Source of the DNA: an uncultured Clostridium sp.
GTDB taxonomy: Bacteria > Bacillota > Clostridia > Clostridiales > Clostridiaceae
Assembly: GCF_937920395.1 (NCBI RefSeq)
Contig: NZ_CALEVF010000018.1
Span: 1-28,607, forward strand
Reading direction: 5' to 3'
Length of the DNA: 28,607 bases
This document shows positions 24,908 to 28,607 of this stretch, one piece after another (within the stretch, counting starts at the first letter, position 1; each line of letters starts with the position of its first letter). A model generated the notes under the pieces. That model was given only the letters and a program-made list of their open reading frames with translations, was not told the DNA's origin and did no database searches. The translations under genes and the position numbers were made by a program.

Positions 24908-24937
24908 AATTTAACACAAGTGATATTGTGTTAAATT
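24908..24937. repeat. Intergenic palindrome, copy 2 of 2
   Basis: AATTTAACACAA and its complement TTGTGTTAAATT flank GTGATA. The arms match the copy at 19698-19727. Confidence 0.8.
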
Positions 24938-24985
24938 TAGCTTCAGGTACTGATTGTCTGTTTGTCAATGTAATCATTCCTCTAT

Positions 24986-25072
24986 TTAATTTATTTTGGT
25001 ATGATAGTATAACATGGATATTGGTATAGCAACAAGACCAAATGATATAACTGTTTTATGAGCTACAGCCAT
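24986..25072 (-). pseudogene. N-terminal remnant of a Ku (NHEJ) protein
   Basis: A 28-codon ORF has a GCGAGGTG ribosome binding site and starts MAVAHKTVISFGLVAIPISM. This is the opening of bacterial Ku proteins (x-K-x-x-I-S-F-G-L-V-x-I-P-[V/I]). Ku binds DNA ends and recruits ligase LigD for non-homologous end joining. After IPISM the match fades and a stop follows. The rest of the roughly 260-290-aa family length is missing, and no ligD is present. Only a stump survives. Confidence 0.65.
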
Positions 25073-25171
25073 TATAAACACCTCGCTTATTTTTTAATAT
25101 AAAGTTGAATACATATTATGCTAATGAATGAAGTTGTTTAATTGTAATTATTACTAATTTAAATATACTTA

Positions 25172-25200
25172 TTTACGGTTTGTTAACAATATGTTATAGT
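25172..25200 (+). promoter_or_regulatory. Candidate sigma-A-like promoter of the sortase operon
   Basis: TTTACG (25172-25177) and TATAGT (25195-25200) are separated by 17 bp, 39 bp upstream of the start codon. Confidence 0.5.
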
Positions 25201-25238
25201 ATAATATGTAAAAAAATATCATATGGGGGGTAGATGAC

Positions 25239-26609
25239 ATGTCAAAATTCAAATCAAGAAGTTATTACTTTATAGTTGCTATAGCTTTATTCTTTGTATT
25301 ACCAACTTCTATAGTAAATGCGCAGACAAAAACGCTTTCAGATGCTATATTAAAGACAAATATGGCAACATCGATGGAAAGTAATGGAAAATTAAATTTT
25401 AATTTTAAAACTAACGGACTTTCAGGACAAAATCAACAAGAATTTGCATTTATAAGTGAACTATTAAACAATTTACAAGTAAGGTTCAATTCAAAATTAT
25501 CGGGGAATAGTGATAGAACTATATCAAGGCAATATGTTAAAATGTCAGCAAAGGTAGGTGGAAATCCTTATAGTGGAGAGTTATGGAGTGATATAAACCT
25601 TACTGGTAAGACTCCTATAGTTAAAGGAATTGTAAAATCTCCGCAGTTATTTGAAATGATGTTGCCAGCTCAATATATGGATAAATATATGCTGTTAGAT
25701 TTTGAACAGATAAAAAAGATGCCAGAGATGCAATCTGAATTAGGAAATATGAATTTTGGGGAAATGATTAGTGAAAACAAAGAACTACAACAATTGATTT
25801 TAACTATTTTTAAAAAATATTCATCAGAATTACACTTAAATTATAGCTTGATATCTAATAATGGAAATGTATATAAAGTTAAAATTGATGATGTTCAATT
25901 CAAAGATATTATAAGAAAAGTAGTTAATTTAACTGCAAAAAACAAAGAGGTACAAACCCTTATAAGGAATTTAATCCTTACAGAAATGAAAAATAGTGGA
26001 GCATCAACTGATGAAATTAATAGCACAAAAGTTGATATAAATCAAATGTTTACTACACTTGAATCACAAGAGTTTTTAAATGAGTTTAACCAAACAATGG
26101 ACAAGCTAAAGGATGTAAAAATACTCGGAAATAATGGAATTGATATTACTTATACAATAGATGACAATGGATATGTTACAAGTACAAAAGGCGATATAGA
26201 ATTTGTTATAGATATGGAAAAACTAAGTAAAATATTCGGTAAGAGTTCAACGGAAGCTATTCCTACAGGTATATATACAGTGGATACAAATTTTGAATTA
26301 AATAACAGCAATATTAATGGAAAAGTAAGTATTGATTTACCAACACTTACTTCAGCGAATTCATTTAATATTATAAATTTATTAGAAAACCCAAACTCAC
26401 AACCAATAAAAGTAATTACTTCAGCTATAAAGAGTGGTAAGATTACTAAAATTAGTAATGGCATAGTACACCCAGTGGTTGTTAAACATACAGTAACAGG
26501 TGGCCAGCTTCCAAAAACATCTACAAATATGTATGATTTACTCTTTATAGGTGCTGTTTTAACAGTTATTGGGACATTAGGTTGGAGAACAAAAAAACAT
26601 TATGAATAA
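25239..26609 (+). CDS. Cell-wall-anchored exported protein with LPKTS sorting signal
   Basis: This 456-aa protein has a signal peptide over residues about 1-29 (FIVAIALFFVLPTSIVNAQ). The mature body (about 30-410) is a lipoprotein-like beta-rich domain reminiscent of proteins that carry hydrophobic ligands, but I cannot name the family. The C-terminus is a standard sorting signal: LPKTS at 424-428, a hydrophobic stretch (YDLLFIGAVLTVIGTLGW), then RTKKHYE. A sortase should cut after the Thr of LPKTS and join it to a cell-wall or other amine acceptor. The next gene, overlapping by 8 bp, encodes a class D sortase, so this is almost certainly its dedicated substrate. The ATG follows GGGGGG about 9 nt upstream. 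Confidence 0.85.
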   Translation: MSKFKSRSYYFIVAIALFFVLPTSIVNAQTKTLSDAILKTNMATSMESNGKLNFNFKTNGLSGQNQQEFAFISELLNNLQVRFNSKLSGNSDRTISRQYVKMSAKVGGNPYSGELWSDINLTGKTPIVKGIVKSPQLFEMMLPAQYMDKYMLLDFEQIKKMPEMQSELGNMNFGEMISENKELQQLILTIFKKYSSELHLNYSLISNNGNVYKVKIDDVQFKDIIRKVVNLTAKNKEVQTLIRNLILTEMKNSGASTDEINSTKVDINQMFTTLESQEFLNEFNQTMDKLKDVKILGNNGIDITYTIDDNGYVTSTKGDIEFVIDMEKLSKIFGKSSTEAIPTGIYTVDTNFELNNSNINGKVSIDLPTLTSANSFNIINLLENPNSQPIKVITSAIKSGKITKISNGIVHPVVVKHTVTGGQLPKTSTNMYDLLFIGAVLTVIGTLGWRTKKHYE

Positions 26610-27213
26610 AATAAAACTATTATGTGGCAAAATTTCATTAGTTAAAATTTTCTCTATATTATTTATTTTATTGGGGATAGGATGTATTTCTTCGGCTACA
26701 TTTAATATATTGTCACAGCCTAATTATTCTGTAAAAACCACCAACAGAAGCTATTCTCTCCCTAAAGCTATACCAAGCAAACTTATATATGCTGTATATC
26801 CTGTATATCCTGTGGAATGTGACATTATTGGAAGTCTAATAATTCCAGCATTAAATCAGAAACTACCCATTGTTGAGGGTACTAGTGATAATGATTTGAA
26901 AAAAGGTGTAGGTCACTTTTCGCAAAGCGTACTTCCTGGTGAAAAAGATAATTGTGTTCTTTCAGGACATCGCGATACTGTATTCAGTAAAATAGGTAAT
27001 TTGAAGGTAAGGGACCAATTAATTGTTAAAACATCAGCTGGCATATTCACTTATGAAGTGAATGGCACACGAATCGTCCATGAAGATGACAAAACAGTTA
27101 TTGTACCTACTTCAAAGGCTATATTGACACTGACCACCTGCTATCCATTTAATTTTATTGGCAATGCTCCGAATCGCTATATAGTATCAGCCTCTTTAAT
27201 AAAAAGTAAATAG
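26602..27213 (+). CDS. Class D sortase
   Basis: This is a membrane-anchored transpeptidase of 203 aa. An N-terminal helix (residues about 13-33) anchors it outside-facing. The catalytic triad is visible: H123 in LSGHRDT, C180 in TLTTCYPF, and R192 in NAPNRYIV. The TLTTCYPF and GHRDTVF signatures, the size and the lack of C-terminal extensions fit class D, which in Bacillus and Clostridium is often linked to sporulating cells and small substrate sets. The start overlaps the end of its substrate gene by 8 bp, so the two are translationally coupled. A duplicated TATATCCTG (encoding YPVYPV, residues 66-70) precedes the catalytic domain. A strong terminator follows. Confidence 0.92.
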   Translation: MNKIKLLCGKISLVKIFSILFILLGIGCISSATFNILSQPNYSVKTTNRSYSLPKAIPSKLIYAVYPVYPVECDIIGSLIIPALNQKLPIVEGTSDNDLKKGVGHFSQSVLPGEKDNCVLSGHRDTVFSKIGNLKVRDQLIVKTSAGIFTYEVNGTRIVHEDDKTVIVPTSKAILTLTTCYPFNFIGNAPNRYIVSASLIKSK

Positions 27214-27249
27214 ATAACACAGTCATAATTTTTTAAGAAATAGTTTTTT

Positions 27250-27312
27250 AATGCAGATGTAATTAGTTTAGGATTAAACCTCTCCTAATTACATTTGCAT
27301 TTTTTATTTTCA
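27250..27312 (+). terminator. Terminator of the sortase operon
   Basis: ATGCAGATGTAATTAG pairs with CTAATTACATTTGCAT over 16 bp with one G-U (27251-27266 with 27285-27300), followed by TTTTTTATTTT. Confidence 0.9.
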
Positions 27313-27582
27313 CATAAAGTTTTACTTTTTTAACTAAAATTAAATATAATCATATGAATTAAAATGGATAAGAAATTAATATTAAATAAACCTAGGAAAG
27401 ATAATATCTATAGCTGGTTCATTGGGTTATCATAATATCTCTAAAATAAATTAAATGCACCTATTCTATATAAAAATAATGTTAATTATACGATAAAAAA
27501 TCATAATAAAGGGGAGAATTAATAGTAGTGAATTTTCTTTATGTAATGCTAGTTCAATTAATCTAAATTTTTTAGTTTATAT

Positions 27583-27640
27583 GAAAAATAATTAGGTAGG
27601 GTTCCCCTCTTCCATAATTACCTTTGCATTTTTTTATTTT
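27583..27640 (+). repeat. Degenerate copy of the sortase-operon terminator
   Basis: TAATTACCTTTGCATT followed by TTTTTTATTTT copies the 3' arm and T-tract at 27285-27310. The 5' arm (AATAATTAGGTAGGG) is more diverged and pairs poorly. Confidence 0.55.
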
Positions 27641-27819
27641 AAGCATTTTTCAGGGGTTAGACCTATATTAATGTGGCTATATAAGAGGCACAGGGTAATC
27701 TCAATAGTATAGGGTGATAAATTATGAGGCTTAAATATTAAAGCGCCTTAGAGAGCCTATAAAAAGGTATGTAGATATTAAAACCAATATATTAATATAC
27801 TAGAATTTATATCATACTA

Positions 27820-27875
27820 CATGGGGTATCGGCAACAAAACGCGGAAATTATACGCTAACAATTTAAACCCCATG
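27820..27875. ncRNA. Possible structured element, unidentified
   Basis: CATGGGGT (27820-27827) pairs exactly with ACCCCATG (27868-27875). The 40-nt interior includes GCG...CGC around a short loop. This is the only GC-bearing fold in the region. It could be a small RNA, a riboswitch remnant or a transposon end. No known class recognised. Confidence 0.25.
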
Positions 27876-28001
27876 AAGTTTATTGATTTTTATACTCTAA
27901 AGTATGTCGCCAGGAGTTAAGCAACTTTAATATGATACTTATCATAAGCAGTCAAAAAATACGGTATCATCTTGTTAGTGTGCCTTTTTTTGAATTACGA
28001 C

Positions 28002-28274
28002 CTAACCATTTTCAATAATGCTATCGGCCTCGTTATAAGCATTTATTATATCTTCAAGAATTTTAATCTTCTGGGAAGGGTTGTTTTAAATTAAAGATTG
28101 GAATTTCACCTACACGAAATGCGATATACTTAATGAAATTTGCTGGTATTGAAGTATAAGAAATCGATAAGCCAAAGTAATATTGAACTTAGGCAATAGT
28201 AGTATAATGCAAGTCTTATTAATTCTTTTCCATCAGACATATTTGAATGCATGTAAATTTATTTTATATTTCAT
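28002..28274 (-). pseudogene. Decayed PHP-domain phosphoesterase gene
   Basis: An ATG at 28272-28274 with a GGAGAGG site starts MKYKINLHA. Restoring two bases at the next codon gives LHAHSNMSDGKELIRLALYY, which carries the LHxHxxxSDG metal-binding motif of PHP phosphoesterases (histidinol phosphatase/PolC-type). The homology then moves to another frame (FGLSISYTSIPANFIKYIAF to a stop at 28063) and again to a third (KIKILEDIINAYNEADSIIENG, stop at 28002). At least three frameshifts make it dead. It is also shorter than any complete PHP protein. Confidence 0.5.
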
Positions 28275-28566
28275 TAAATCCTCTCCTAACCAATAATGCC
28301 CATTTGTTTTTTTAATCAGTTTTATATATTCCGTTACTCTTTATTCTCTATTATAATCCTATTAATAAAAAGAGAAACTATACTCATATTATAATCTACC
28401 TTTACTCATTATAATTCCTTTTTATTCATTATTCTTAGATGCTCTTGCATACAATCTAACCGCCACCATTTGCAAATTTCAAATGGTACTGTTTTCTTAC
28501 ATTTAGTTCCATATTAAGATAATTTACATATAATAATAATGTCTTAAAAAACAAGGAGTGATGTTA

Positions 28567-28607
28567 ATGTCAAAGCATGATGATAATTGTGGCTGTGAAA
28601 AAAAACA
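28567..28607 (+). CDS. Start of a Cys-containing protein (partial, runs off the right edge)
   Basis: Thirteen codons are visible (MSKHDDNCGCEKK) behind an AAGGAG with 8-nt spacing. An ATG two codons upstream is too close to that site. There is no signal peptide. The short hydrophilic Cys/His-containing start resembles those of spore coat or exosporium proteins, which would fit the neighbouring SPOCS-type protein, but the visible part is too short to identify. Confidence 0.55.
   Translation, partial: MSKHDDNCGCEKK

Larger units (their letters stand above)
27313..28001. other. Gene-free region with decayed signals
   Basis: No intact gene. GGGGAGAATTAATAGTAGTG (27512-27531) looks like a ribosome binding site and GTG start, but the frame ends after 12 codons. 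A degenerate second copy of the sortase-operon terminator is at 27583-27640. A folded element is at 27820-27875. Confidence 0.45.

Overview
The window is very AT-rich and uses strong AGGAGG-type ribosome binding sites together with TTG/GTG starts. Several families typical of endospore formers are present: a DacF-like carboxypeptidase, DUF3231, CBO0543, Spo0E-like, SPOCS, and a class D sortase. This points to a Clostridium-type (Clostridiaceae) chromosome. No rRNA, tRNA or CRISPR array is visible.

Layout. (1) 1-6.8 kb looks like core chromosome: the start of a leftward DUF2953-like gene, a DacF-like D,D-carboxypeptidase, a PAP2 membrane protein, a leftward Clp ATPase carrying its own McsA-like zinc finger, and a two-gene flavoprotein operon. 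(2) At about 6.8 kb the second flavoprotein gene is cut by a large serine recombinase gene. The 3' half of the flavoprotein gene does not reappear in the window, so either the whole remaining 21.8 kb lies inside one element or the other end has been lost. (3) 8.5-13.4 kb is a graveyard: two paralogous 53-61 aa proteins, an FTR1 iron permease pseudogene, a replication-relaxation-like gene, the tail of a conjugative coupling protein, and orphan terminators. (4) 13.4-16.5 kb is a sporulation-flavoured block: a Spo0E-like domain fused to a SHOCT domain, a broken Spo0E-like gene, a CBO0543 membrane protein, a DUF3231 protein, and a second SHOCT peptide. It contains duplicated upstream elements and a duplicated SHOCT cassette. 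(5) 16.8-19.0 kb is an SH3-domain exported protein gene split by an IS3-family element. Its missing C-terminus can be reconstructed across the insertion. (6) 19.3-28.6 kb is a spore/cell-surface block: a Cys/His/Met-rich microprotein, GT2 and GT4 glycosyltransferases, a three-part surface protein (adhesin-like head, Thr/Ser stalk, SPOCS-like spore-anchoring tail), a Ku remnant, an LPKTS substrate with its class D sortase, a decayed PHP-domain gene, and the start of another Cys-containing protein.

Working model (inference). The two glycosyltransferases glycosylate the Thr/Ser stalk of the adhesin-SPOCS protein. That protein has no signal peptide and so would be deposited on the spore from the mother cell. 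Matching 13-bp palindromes lie on either side of this module. The sortase pair is a separate envelope-anchoring unit. All family assignments come from motif reading by eye; no database search was run.
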